The notes beneath the pieces are model-generated. The model was given only the letters and a program-made list of their open reading frames with translations. It had not been told where the DNA came from and did not search any database. Of a DNA stretch of 64,000 bases, positions 23,076 through 33,500 are shown piece by piece. Made by a program: the position numbers and the translations under genes. The DNA comes from Spirometra erinaceieuropaei (taxonomy: Eukaryota > Platyhelminthes > Cestoda > Diphyllobothriidea > Diphyllobothriidae), in NCBI GenBank assembly GCA_902702965.1, contig CACRXP010000045.1, positions 1,717,973 through 1,781,972 on the forward strand, read 5' to 3'. Position 1 is the first letter of the stretch, and each line of letters begins with the position of its first letter.

Positions 23076-24249
23076 TTTCACTTCAGTTGCTAGCAGCTAG
23101 CTGTTATCGTGAAGTCAGCTACCTTTTGGTAGAAACTGTCATTGTCTGTGCCTTTTAAAAAAGTTGACAGATTGGCCTAATCTCGACATACTTTACCAGT
23201 ACAAAAATTCAGAATTTTTGATCGAGCCCACAATAGTTGAGGCGCAGACATTGTTTGCGGCCGCCACTCTATTGGGCCATTTTTTGCATTCAAATTTAAC
23301 GCTATTGCTCTCATCGCTGCTCAGATGTATGGCTGTATTGCAATTTGAACCGCCTCACGTCATCATGTCCTGTGCTCACACTGTGCGATTAATGCCACCA
23401 ATCTAAAAATCTTGTCATTTCTAACTTTCTTAGATGTACAAATGATTAATTAGAGTCACACAGATCGTGTCTGCTGCAGTAAATGCCCAACACAACGGTT
23501 GAGAATCAGTTAAACTTCGTTAGCACATCTCAAAGAGGAGAAAGAATGCACAAGCTCCACCGAACCACGCAAGCGGAATAACATGCTACTCCTCTTGTGA
23601 GAACCACTTAATTCGCCAAGCACTTGAGCTTCTTCTGTTCACAGTTGCGCTCATTAGCCTCTTCTAGTTCATTTCTTCGCCTTTCTCACAGAAATCCGAC
23701 CTGTTCTCTCCTACGGCAAAAGAGCTCATAATCTGCTAAACTATTCGTAAACAAAGCTGCGGAAATTCCCACGGTGCACTTCAGAAGAGCATTTGACGAG
23801 CTAACGCGTGCTTTCCATAAATTATCATCTGGCCTGTACACCTACATGGGAACGGGGTAAAAAGTGCATGTGCGAGTGATGAGCAGTTAGAGATTCTGAT
23901 CCTCATCAAGTGCAGACAGGATGAGAGGGCACTGGCGATTGCTCCCCTTTGTCTGTTTGTTTAATGCAACCAGCGTTCGTCTCCGCCTCTTCGCACAGAA
24001 CCTACATCTTCATAGTTCTTTTTCGTTTCCACAGGAAGGACGACTGATTAGTGTGATTCTTCTGCCTAACTGATCCCCAGCTACTATGAAAAGGCGACCA
24101 TGTTTCTATTTGTGCACCTATTGTATAGACAAGTAAAGCTGTTCCATCATCGTACGGACTCGTGTAAGACTTGACTTTTAAATGGCATTTGCGAAGTTAT
24201 TTGCGGTTTTGAAGAAGGAGACACGATCGCCGGGACAAGAGCTTTATTA

Positions 24250-24291
24250 GCCTGACGTTTCGGATTCCTACTCGAATCCATCATCAGAGAC
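24250..24291 (-). ncRNA. Hammerhead-type ribozyme core in PLE tail
   Basis: Minus strand, in order: stem I strand GTCT, core CTGATGA, one extra T, stem II GGATTC with loop and GAATCC, core GAAA, then CGTC and AGGC closing stem I (GTCT/AGGC, one G-T pair). Stem III is only A-C/G-U with no loop, the arrangement of PLE hammerheads that are thought to act as dimers through the self-complementary ACGU. Predicted cleavage is after the C of CGTC, at 24254. A TATAAATA box-like motif lies about 42 bases upstream (24333-24340). Hammerheads in PLE terminal repeats are established. Activity of this copy is not shown. Confidence 0.65.
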
Positions 24292-24367
24292 AAAAGAGCA
24301 GAAACGGGTGGTTGTTGCACAAGGGGCTGCGGTATTTATAGGATGCAGTAGTCATGCTACCGCATAC

Positions 24368-24900
24368 CTATGAACGTTCACGGCTCTCCCCTTCATCCGG
24401 GATTGTCACACTTGGTGTGATCATTGCTTGATGGCCGACAGTCGAGTCGATAATTGCTGCAATTTCATCACGTGCGTTGGATGTTGGCGTGATGATTGCT
24501 CGACCATCTGACGCATCGATCCCGGTGTTGGGAAGAGTGTTCACCTCTGCGCTCCCCACATGGCTTGCTACCCCGCCTAGGCGAAGTTTCAGAACGGAGT
24601 ATGGAATGGGAAGATCGTTGCACTTGTTGTTGGACTGGGGGCCAGTAAACCATAATTCCAGTAGCTCCCGGCTCACTCGGTTGTCACCTCTTGCGAGAAT
24701 TTCGGCCTCATCGAATTTAAATTTGTGGCCGGATCTCGTCGAATGAGCTGCAACTTGAGAGCTGGCGTCATTTCTGCGCACCGCTGCCGCGTGTTCGGCC
24801 ATTCTCGTTCGGAGCTGTCTTACGGTTTCTCCGACGTAGTTGCTTTGTTCGCAACTGCACCAGATCCGATAAACGACTCCAGACGTTTCTAGCCGTGGCA
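24368..24900 (-). pseudogene. PLE GIY-YIG endonuclease C-terminal domain (partial)
   Basis: The minus frame reads ETSGVVYRIWCSCEQSNYVG then ETVRQLRTRMAEH. These are the V-V-Y and Y-V-G strands of a GIY-YIG fold, a Cys pair, and the Arg-containing helix. Further on, HSTRSGHKFKFDEAEIL and SRELLELWF give the conserved SGH block and the helix with the probable catalytic Glu, followed by the NKCND Asn region. The frame ends at a stop at 24368 after about 177 codons. The reverse transcriptase that normally precedes it is missing. In intact elements the domain nicks target DNA for target-primed reverse transcription. No internal stop disrupts the visible domain. Confidence 0.65.
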
Positions 24901-25199
24901 GTGGGTCTTCCGAAACGTCAGGCTAATAAAGCTCTTGTCCCGGTGATCGTGTCTCCTTCTTCAAGACTACTTCCTGGGACTCGGCTCTTCGCTTCTATTG
25001 GCAATATGCGGTTTTGTTATCCAGTGTGCTAATTATGGTTCAGATCTAAAGAAGCCGCGGAGATGTCCGCCGAATCATTACACAGTACTGTTACATTTAT
25101 GATTTCTTTTTATTAGTTGATTTTTCGGCCGAGGGATATATATACACAGCCCAGACATCCTACAGCGAATGGTGTATGAGCCGTTAGCAGTTTACGCTA

Positions 25200-26060
25200 G
25201 CAATCTAAAAATATTGTCATTTTCAAATTCTGAGATTTGCAAACGATTAATTAGAGTCACGCAGAGCATGGACGCTGTAGTGACTGTCCAGTACACCAGT
25301 TGAGGTTCATTTAAACATGCTGCAAAGAGGAGAGAGAGAGAGAGAGCCCTAGTCTTGTCGAAACGCGCAAGTAAAATAACATGTTACTTCTCTTGTGAGG
25401 ACCACGTAATTCGCTCAAGCACTTGCGCTTGTTCTGTTCAAACTTGCGTTCATTAGCTTTTTCCACTTCATTTCTTTGCCTTTCTCACAGAAATCCTACA
25501 TGATCTCTCCTACGAAAAAAGCACCCATAAACCGCTAGATTGCTCGCTCATTGTTAAAGACGCTAATCTTGATCAAGTGGAGACATTATGAGAACGGAAT
25601 GGCGACTGCTTCCCTTCGTCTGTTTGTTTGAAGCAACCAGGCGTTTTTTTCGCACCTCTTTACGTAGAAGCTGCATCCTCATAGTTATTTTCCATTGCCG
25701 CAGGAAATACATCTGATTTGTGTGACTCTTCTGTTCTACTCACCCGGAGTTCAATTTTCTATTTTCCATTTTCTATTTTCTAAGTTGTTTTATCATTAGG
25801 CCGTTATGCTGTTTGTAATCTAGTCAAACTAGACTTTTGACTGGTGTTTACGAAGCTATATACAGTTTTTTTCATTCTTCCAGTGCGCTACCTACGATCC
25901 AGATCCGAAGAACCGCGGGGCTGTCAGCCGAATCATAAAACATTACTTTTTAATTCAGGATTTCTTTTTATTTATTGACTTTTCTGCCGAGAAAGATATA
26001 TATATATATATAGGACCCAGACGCCCCACTGCGAATGACGTATGAATGCTTGGCGGTGGC
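25200..26060 (+). repeat. Tandem duplication, unit 2 (empty site)
   Basis: Second copy of the unit at 23399-25195, without the PLE. It carries a GA-dinucleotide run (25328-25347) and a TA-dinucleotide run (about 25995-26012), the latter aligned with the shorter ATATATATA in unit 1. Sequence divergence shows the duplication is not recent. Confidence 0.55.
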
Positions 26061-26097
26061 CATAGCTAGGCACGGGTGACCTTGCCTTAAACCGCAT

Positions 26098-26172
26098 GGA
26101 GAGTTTGGGTTGGAGCAAGGGTCAGAGTCGGGATTGGAGTTAGGACAATAAGGGTTAAATTTAGGGTCACGG
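26098..26172 (+). repeat. Degenerate GGGTTA/GAGTTAGG-like tract
   Basis: Repeated short units such as GGGTTGGAG, GGATTGGAG, TTAGGAC, AAGGGTTAAATTTAGGGTC resemble a decayed telomere-type or minisatellite array. Weaker than the tract at 1322. Confidence 0.3.
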
Positions 26173-26372
26173 CTAAAAGACTCAGCATTAGGAGATAAGG
26201 ATCCCCTGAAATTTAGCATAAGGCTATCGGTGTTACTCGATAGTCCATATTTCTGTGCTCAAAAGCGAACCCAAAGACAGAATTCACTATTCTCAGGTCT
26301 ACCATTTCATAAATTAACAGATTCAATGAGGCATTTTGGAAGTAGTATAAAACGCATTGGTCATGCACTCAC

Positions 26373-26486
26373 CAGCCGTCGTTTTTCTCTGTGGCGTTTG
26401 CACCATTGGACGATGAGGACGATAACAAGACAAACGAGGATCACGGAAAGGATTACTGTCAACGTAATTGGTAGTGTTGTTTCGTA
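26373..26486 (-). CDS. Coding exon encoding a single transmembrane segment
   Basis: The clearest exon in the window. On the minus strand, TTATTTTTTCTTGC leads into AATTTCAG (acceptor), 114 bases follow, and CGGCTG meets GTGAGTGC (donor). The exon is exactly 38 codons, phase 0 to 0. It reads YETTLPITLTVILSVILVCL, continues VIVLIV, then QWCKRHREKRRL: about 22 hydrophobic residues followed by a basic stop-transfer cluster, the layout of a type I single-pass membrane protein. The flanking exons in the model (35097-34969 upstream, 18499-18361 downstream) keep the frame. The introns on both sides are about 8 kb and full of repeats. Receptor or adhesion protein is the reasonable class, but the family cannot be named. 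Confidence 0.6.
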
Positions 26487-26595
26487 CTGAAATTGCAAGA
26501 AAAAATAATACATACGAATGGGTCGAATGTTCAAATTCCAGGTGCAATTATGAGTAGGAAGAAGACCAGAGTAACGCAAAACGAGAAGAGAAATA

Positions 26596-26868
26596 GTAAT
26601 TTGGCCATTTCTGGCCTATTGACCGTCGTCAGTCATTCGTGGCAAACTCCAAAGTGTGTAACACACGAGGTTCGAACTAGCGATCTGTTAGAAGTCTAAC
26701 GCCTCTAACCACTGGGCCACGGGCCCGTTGTCTTGTCGGTTTCTATCGAGAATATACAATGGTAGAAGGGCGCTCACCGATCGTTATTACGGAACTCACT
26801 CGTCCCATTTTGCCTTAGGGCTGTCTCTCGAGTTCAGCCAGCAGCCGCATTGCGATGCATGATGTAGG
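26596..26868 (-). mobile_element. tRNA-derived SINE (family S1), minus-strand copies
   Basis: On the minus strand GGGCCCGTGGCCCAGTGG with TTAGAGGCG (A box) and AGTTCGAACCTCG (B box) form a tRNA-like head. The head at 26596-26730 is preceded by the tail of a second minus copy (26736-26868, with CGGTGAGCGCC and GACGAGTGAGTTCCG motifs). Pol III promoter boxes and repetition elsewhere in the window identify it as a SINE. Confidence 0.65.
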
Positions 26869-27160
26869 CAAAGAACCCGTGGCCTTATGTTTAGAGGCGT
26901 TGAACTTCCAACTAACAGGTTGTGGGACCAAGCCCCAGGTGTTGCACAGTTCGGGGTTGGGTTTTACTGCTGACGAAAGCTAACAGGCCAGAAATGGCTA
27001 GTCCAGTCACCCTTGTCTTTGTCGGTAGTGGCATTCTACCTATAATGCGCGCCGCCTATCGTCTGCTGGTTGAACTTCTGAGAGAGTCCCAAGGCAAAAC
27101 CAGACGAGTGAGTTCCGTAACTTGATCGGTGAGCGCCTTTCTGCCATTGCAAGACGACTA
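26869..27160 (+). mobile_element. tRNA-derived SINE (family S1), plus copy
   Basis: Starts CCCGTGGCCTTATGTTTAGA, has GGCCAGAAATGGC, CCCTTGTCTTTGTCGGTAG and GATCGGTGAGCGCC in the family order. It is opposite in orientation to the copies just upstream, so the pair is an inverted repeat. Not a gene. Confidence 0.65.
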
Positions 27161-28979
27161 ATCGACCATTGCAATTATTTTTCTGTTATTCTGAGCGTCC
27201 AAACTCGTGCAGGAGCATAAAAACGGCAACAGAACATAAGGAAGTTATAGTGTAAATTAAAAAATCAAAAGTCAATGACTTTGCAGATCCCTGAACGTCG
27301 TCACCAGATCAGTGAATCGAATTATTGAGTTCCCATCTTAGGCATAAGAGCTTACCGCGAAATATTTCGGTCAACACACTTTCAATATTTCGACAAATTT
27401 AAGAAACATTTATATGACTTATGCGTGCGTGTGGCCTTAACGTTAGTCCCTATGGTGCTGCTGGATTTGAGTAAATTTTAGAGGATAAATTTGGGTTGTC
27501 GAAATTATTTCAAGCTGAAACAGGACGTAGACAGTTGGAGTTGTGGTTTTCGATCAGGACGACTACCATTCCCGCATCTGTTCTTCGCTCAAGAGAACGC
27601 CGTCTGGGCCTTCTCAATACCACAATTTCACGTTTATATGTAATATTTTTAGAAAACACGTGATGTTGGTCAGATCGATCGCCGGAAAAGTTAAATTTTG
27701 TTTGAGAATAGCGTCCACATTGCAACGCCTTTTCAGAGCATAAAACAGAAAATGAGACTGGCAGCATGGGTTAAGTATTTCAAAAACAGAGTCGGTGTAT
27801 TGTCACATGTTTGTTACTTGACTGAACTCTCTCAAGTCACCTATTTCCAAATATATATTGCTGGAAATTTTGTCTGACGTGATGATTGATTTGTACTAAC
27901 AATCGGGCCCCAATATGACTTAATGTCATCAGTAAAGATTGTAGTTTGGTTGTCCGCTTTTGCCCCCACAGAGCAGTGTTCAAGCACTTGCTCCTTGATA
28001 AGGCGTAGCCTTTACTCTATCCAAGCAAAGGGGTGGTCTTTTCATTTGTTAGTCTGCTCAGGAACTTGAAATGAGCATATACCGATGGTGCTTCAAACAA
28101 AATCAACCAACTTTCATGCGCGGACAGTTTTATAGCCTTCTTTAACTGTAATCATCCCTATGGCTTCAACAATCCAAATTCGATAAACATTTCTACTGCG
28201 TTGTTTCAATAAGCATTGCTGAGCTTCCAGGTTTCAAAATAAGGGATGTTTTTTCGAAATATCCACGCCCTAGACTCCTTATGAAACCGGCAGTAATTCA
28301 TAATTTGTATTTTAAAAAAGGTCTTTTCCTCACTACGAAAAATATTAGAAGTTAGATGCCTGGAATTCGCCGCTGGGGACTTCACATATTCTCTCAGAAT
28401 AAAAGAGTGGTTTGTACACTTAGGAGGTCTTCAAGCATGCAGATAGATTAAACTGCGTTCTCTCTCCCAATGACTATTTTAAAAAGTTGTTCGTGCCAAA
28501 TCCTTTCGCTGAAAGTTTTTAAATTCATACGGAGGGCGGGAAACCGTGAAATAACTGAAAACAACCCACCTTGTGATGCCCTATCAGCAACGTCTATATT
28601 GACAACATTAAACAGTTCAGTAAAGCGCCAGCATGCTAACTTCCATGAATTACCGTGGGGTTTTATCACCCTACAGTCACTTTTGCCAATCCCGCCAAGT
28701 AATCTCTTCAGTCCAAGATTGGAACAAAATGTTTTGACACGTGCTTTGTGATTTCGCAGTTCCAAGACTTCTTCTCCCTGCATCGAGCAGCGCGAATGAC
28801 AGCTTTTACATCAAAAGTCAACGCCCGCCAATTATGAACCTTTGTGAACAAACACAGTCCGTCGTTAGGATATCCCATGTCCGTTTGTACTCCCAAGCAA
28901 GATCAAATACTATCTGCCCAATCAAAAGGGAGCTTTACTTCTTTAAGTACTACCTTATGACCATCTACAGGTATCGATC
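27161..28979. other. No gene recognised
   Basis: Between 28440 and 28790 both strands are open for about 90-110 codons, without splice support. A good acceptor-like CCGCTTTTGCCCCCACAG ends at 27970 but no open frame with a donor follows. Under the minus-strand gene model this is intron. Confidence 0.3.
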
Positions 28980-29350
28980 GATCCCATTAAATCTTAACAA
29001 AAATTCTGAAATGCGGTTTCGACTAGGAGGGATTACTTACTTGGGGTTTGTATATCGATTATCATGCGACATAATCCCATGATATTTTAGGCACGCCGGG
29101 ATGTTAAGATTTGAGTGCATTTCTTTTCGTTCGCTTTCGAAAACCGCACTCGATAAGCATGGCTATGTAATTAGTAGACATTTTCCTGTAGACTTTCGGC
29201 TCTGTTATAAATTCAAAGATGTTTTGTAAAAAAGCATATACAAAAATATTTCTTTTTATGTTTATTTTATAGTAAGCCTCATCTGCACCAAATTTTCTAC
29301 TCAAAGAGGGTGTGTATTTCAGTTGTAAAACTTTTTTCTTTCCAAGTGAT
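28980..29350. repeat. Half of a family G subtype 2 foldback element
   Basis: AAAAATTCTGAAATGCGGTTTCG, GATTACTTACTTGGGG and TTATCATGCGACATAAT follow the order of the left half of 18734-19580 and resemble 10500-10560. No mirrored half is present. Confidence 0.45.
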
Positions 29351-30907
29351 CACGAACTCTCCGTCGCTGCATTTATGCTTAGGATTTTAATGCAAAAAGA
29401 GTAAGTAAATGTGAAATTCATACAGGAACACGCTGGCTTTTCATGAGATCTAAGGATATGCCATGTCCCCAAAAAGTAAACATTCAAAATTGGAAGTCCT
29501 GCATAGTTTGCAGATTAAGCAGTCAGTGCACTTGTCAGGGTAAACTTGAGCCATCTGAAGTCAGGAAATCAATAATGTCACCGGATCGCAGACACGACTT
29601 GATTACTTGTAACTCAGTCTAGCTCCACGGGTTAACAGTGAACGCTTGTCAATCAGCGGAAAGTTTCTACGTATTGGTGTTTTAAAGTCTCCTTTCTGGG
29701 TGGAGAAACAAGATTCCAGATGAGAAAAACTCTGTTTTTTCAAGCTCTCTTACTAGCTCCTGTACAGCGGTAACATTTACCGGACTAGTCGGCGTCTGTT
29801 TGAATGCCTGTGAGTATGCATGATGATCTAGCTCGAAGAAGGTGAGTCAACCATAATCAACAAATAATCCTTGCCCATTTTCACCGAATGGTCGTCCACA
29901 GAGTGCGAAAACAAGCAGTACTGATTGGTCTCAACATGGGTGGCGAAGATCTGTCTGCACAACCTGGTGCTACGCATCCACAAATATTTTTTCAGACATT
30001 ACGCCTTCCCTGGCCCCGATTTATCAATAGAAGAAGCGTCTGGAAGCTGGCATTAAACAACGTTAACCCATGTTCTATTAAAGTCCCTGCCTCGTCCCGA
30101 AAACTTTGACAACGGCCCGCTAAGTCGGTAAAGGTGAATTTATGCCGAAAAAAAGTTGCATCTGTTTGCTCGACACACCAGCTCACTTCATAACAAAATG
30201 CTATTTGCAGCGACTGAAGAAGCTTCCTTTCTAGACTATTCTGCGGCATTTGGCACCGCAAACATAGCAGCCTTTCGCTGAATGACCTTTTTACAATGAA
30301 TGTTAACTTTTCCTCACACGTATCTACACCTCATGCCATTTATATTGCAAACAAACCACCAAACTAGTCTTCATATCTCATTTCAGAAAGGCAAACTTGG
30401 CGAAGTATTCTAGTGTGATTTAGTGAATGACCAACTGGTTCTTGTTGGCGCCTATAAACGACTAAGCTTTGGACAGGTCGAGTTTGCGCTCGATTAGTGG
30501 TCAAAACCGATTGTGTGAGTCAGCCATGCGGGCAGCTGGGGTCATGTGGGTGACCTTTGGTCATGCGATTCAGTAAATTTCAATTAACCTGTTGAAGCAG
30601 GACGATTCGCACCTCACGACTCGAGTAAACTGTGAGAGCAAAGTGACCTGACAGATTGCAGTGCCTCGAGAATGAAAAGTGGCCACCAAATTCTACCGTT
30701 TAAGGAGTAATCTTAGAGGCACATTCTCTTTTTGCATCATAGCAGTTTTCTATAAAGTCCGTAAAGTAAGGATGCTGTTTCGGGTTATCAGATGGCTGTC
30801 GGTTCGTGAACACAGTTCTTGGAGAAACTTCGGAGTCGTAGGTATTCTGCAAAAGAAGGTCGAGACAGTTCTTTGCTGTCACGTGCCTCTTTACTTCCGT
30901 TCCCTAG
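29351..30907. other. No gene recognised
   Basis: The minus strand is open for 89 codons at 29992-30261 with protein-like composition but no splice pair or homology. The frame upstream of the exon at 30908 is open back to 30679, but the polypyrimidine tract at 30880-30907 argues that it is intron. Confidence 0.3.
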
Positions 30908-31034
30908 GATGTAGCAGTCGGGACTCTGGTATTGTCGCTGAAAAGTTAGTCGCCATGGGAAATATTCTTATTCTCCAACTCCGCAAGTTATGTCCCAATC
31001 CACATTTAGAGCTTGACAAAATCTCTACGGTCAG
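30908..31034 (+). CDS. Candidate internal exon, unknown product
   Basis: The acceptor is strong (GTGCCTCTTTACTTCCGTTC ending CCTAG) and the donor is CAG then GTAAAC. The 127-base exon has one long frame that starts with two bases completing a codon and ends with two. It reads CSSRDSGIVAEKLVAMGNIL then ILQLRKLCPNPHLELDKIS. Of the other two frames, both hit stops. The next exon candidate at 31260 begins with the single base needed (AG + G, Arg), so the pair joins in frame across a 225-base intron. The leucine-rich, helix-like composition fits a soluble protein. No family recognised. Confidence 0.4.
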
Positions 31035-31259
31035 GTAAACGGCGTGTCAACATACTTGCCGATTGCTCGAGGCGGGGATGAGGCAGCCTTGTAGCGTCTG
31101 GAATTGATGCTATTTTATTAACACGAACCCACTATCCGGATTAGACCTTCATCATCGCTGGGGGAGGGGTCAAGTGTCAGCTTACTACCAAACGGAATTT
31201 GCTATTTGGGAAGGTCCGACCAATTAGATGGCCGTCGTTGTTGGTGTTGTTTCTCACAG

Positions 31260-31569
31260 GGATTTCCCTGTTTTAAAACCCAACGTGTTCGAAAAAGTTG
31301 CGAAGGCAACGTACATACTGAACTTTAACAGAAACCGCTCTGCATATGAATTTCCCAATGGCAAGTCAATGAGATACCAGTGTCATCTATTCACAAAAAC
31401 TTCAAAGACTACACAGGGCAAACGATTGCCTGCACACTTTCGGCAACTGTCGGGTTTAAAAATAAGACAAGATGCGAAACCGCCTTGGAACTTAATTTTG
31501 ATGAAATCGCCTGACCATTGCGAGAGCTCCAGCAGCTGTCGACCATTGTCTAGTGTCACTGGGGGTTAG
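31260..31569 (+). CDS. Candidate terminal exon, joins 30908-31034
   Basis: Follows the acceptor GTTGGTGTTGTTTCTCACAG at 31259. After the first base, which completes the Arg codon split by the intron, it reads DFPVLKPNVFEKVAKATYIL and stays open for 102 codons to a TAG at 31567-31569. The first third looks most protein-like. The true exon could end earlier at an unmarked donor. The frame match with the preceding exon and the length of the open frame are the support. Function unknown. Confidence 0.35.
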
Positions 31570-32890
31570 AGCTGCAAAACGGCCAGGAATGCGGTTGAAA
31601 GACGTATTATTGTCGCAAGACTAATGAACGGACAAACGCATAACAGCAGCATTAGGAGTCAGTTGAAACAACAGTAAGGCCTAGGTTGCCACTCACAGAA
31701 CGGGATCCGTTCTCGGTTGTAAGGCCAAAGAGAACCTACTTCTTGCGATAGGCAACTAACACATGAACCGCGAGTTGACTGACTTCCAGTTATTCGACTG
31801 CAATCCATCAGCAAGTCTGCAGATGCTTTCCCCCCATATTTGATGCTAACAGCTTGCCCGAGCTAGGAGATCGCGATTAAGCAAAGCTTCCGGTAACAGT
31901 ACCGACAGGACAAATTACTGAACAATTATCACGCTCTGCACGAAATATCAGCAATTAAAGACTCGACTGAGAACGATGACGCAATCATCCCAGTCCAATG
32001 GGTACAGGAAGTGCCGTTTTAGGTGGCTGTAAACCACTGCACCCCTTTTTCACAAGCTACTTTTATCCGCTTCGAGGATAAATGTAGAGCGTTAGTACTA
32101 TTGTTCCAGCCATCGTATTATCTTCTTCTTTTTAACCAGTTCATATACAGTATAGCGTCTGTGCTTATGGAAGTCCTTTTTTAAAATGAAATTCTGCTCT
32201 GCTATACTCGAAATTGTTTTACGTCTCTATGACTGTGGATAACCAATTTTTCATTCTTGATCGATTCTTACTATTTTTGGCCGAGTTATTTGTGGAGATC
32301 ATTCAGGATAATCTGTGCGGGTGACTGTAAATTTAGGAATCAATGATTTCATTTAATATGAAGAGCTATTAAGTGTCGATGGATCACCTCACAGGTTGAT
32401 TGTTCGAACACAACACGCACAACGTATGTTCAAACTCATAAAACGCGATGACGAAAATTCAAACGACCGACTGTGCGCAACTTAAATGCTGCGAATTTTT
32501 CTCATTCTCTTAGCCTGTTGCGGAAGATTTTCTTTTTTAGGTGCCAACATACTTGTAAATACGTTTGTCCTTCCAAATGCACTATGTTTTGTATTCCGGA
32601 GGTTTCCCGTGTTAATAATTATCCTAAACCAAGCTTATTTATCATCACGTGTTTTACTATGAGAAGAGATTAATGTGGAATTCAGTGGTCTACGAAACGG
32701 AATTTGCCGCACTTGACGATTGGTTCTTCTTTACCACGTAAATCAGATGAAGGATGGTGTAAGCAGGCAGGGTGTTTTTATAATACAAGATATACTATCA
32801 ATTTTAAAAAGTCCGATTTATAAAACTGTGTAATTTAATTTCATAAAACGCAGTAATGATGCCTAACAGGTAGCTTATTGCTTGTTCGGC
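31570..32890. other. No gene recognised
   Basis: AT-rich. A very good acceptor-like tract (ATTATCTTCTTCTTTTTAAC then CAG) ends at 32139, but all frames after it stop within 20 codons and there is no donor. Confidence 0.3.
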
Positions 32891-32894
32891 CACT

Positions 32895-33500
32895 TTGTTT
32901 TGCATTTACAATTTAAGAACGGAGCCCAAAAATAAACAAACGATGGCAAAAAAGGCTTTAAAAGTGGTCTTTTTTATTTGCAACGGAAACATTACCCCTT
33001 TTAGGCTGCCATCTCAGACAGCCTCAATGTGCATCTACTCATTCACGTGCTCCTGTGGAGCTAGTTATATTGGTCGTACGAGTAGACGCCTTTCCAAAAG
33101 AATACGAGAGTACCTTCCCGCATGGCTGACAGCGTCATCTTTGTGCATGCAGTAGATTCAGGGCATCGTGTGGACCCCGCTGAAGCATTTCGTGTGAATT
33201 ATAAGGTCCCCCGAGCTACCCTAAGCTACTGTGCCAGCGACTGTTAGCAACAGCAGAAGCGGCCGCCATCAGGTTACGAAAGCCGACCCCAGAAGAACCT
33301 CGTTCGGTCTCCGCGCTTACCGTGGTCAAAGGTTGACTAACCGCATACAATTTTCTGAACCCTTCCGCTCTTGCCTAGCCTGTATTATAAAAACTAACTT
33401 TTATTAATTTCTCACTCACTGTACCCCGTCCCATATAACAGTACTGGTCTGACGAGAAGTTATCGAAATCAACGTTCGCTCGCCACAATTTATTCTGAAG
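32895..33500 (+). mobile_element. Penelope-like retroelement 3' end, GIY-YIG remnant (family B)
   Basis: The plus strand reads MCIYSFTCSCGASYIGRTSR then RLSKRIREYLPAWL. This is a textbook GIY-YIG start: the CIY strand, a CxC pair, the YIGRT turn and an Arg-rich helix. A frameshift follows after about 33150. The continuation is found in other frames as SGHRVDPAEAFRVNYKVP and TAEAAAIRLRKP, matching the copies at 1-540 and 55230. The 3' tail with AACAGTACTGG at 33439 is shared with 55470. Frame breaks make it a pseudogene. Confidence 0.7.

Larger units (their letters stand above)
24212..25006 (-). mobile_element. Penelope-like element 3' end, foldback form, with target duplication
   Basis: A 795-bp insertion bounded by the direct repeat TGCGGTTTTG at 24202-24211 and 25007-25016. 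The same site in the neighbouring tandem unit (about 25855-25875) is uninterrupted. The minus strand carries the GIY-YIG endonuclease tail at 24368-24900. The outer segment AAGAAGGAGACACGATC...TTAGCCTGACGTTTCGG occurs inverted at both ends, so the tail (PLTR) is duplicated head-to-head around the coding part. Inverted terminal tails are known in Penelope elements. The element lacks reverse transcriptase, so mobilisation would have been in trans or before truncation. Confidence 0.7.
23399..25195 (+). repeat. Tandem duplication, unit 1 (contains PLE insertion)
   Basis: This unit starts CAATCTAAAAATCTTGTCAT and is followed directly by a second copy starting CAATCTAAAAATATTGTCAT at about 25200. 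Shared blocks in order are TTAATTAGAGTCAC, CTCTTGTGAG, CGCCTTTCTCACAG, CTGTTTGTTT, then GATTTCTTTTTATT. Unit 1 is longer because of the 795-bp insertion at 24212-25006. No protein-coding content was found in the unit. Confidence 0.6.

Noticed and set aside
26700..26730. Functional tRNA gene
   Set aside because: A and B boxes are present, but the cloverleaf is incomplete and the sequence continues into a SINE body repeated elsewhere.
32139..32200. Exon after TTCTTCTTTTTAACCAG
   Set aside because: All frames stop within 20 codons and no donor is present.
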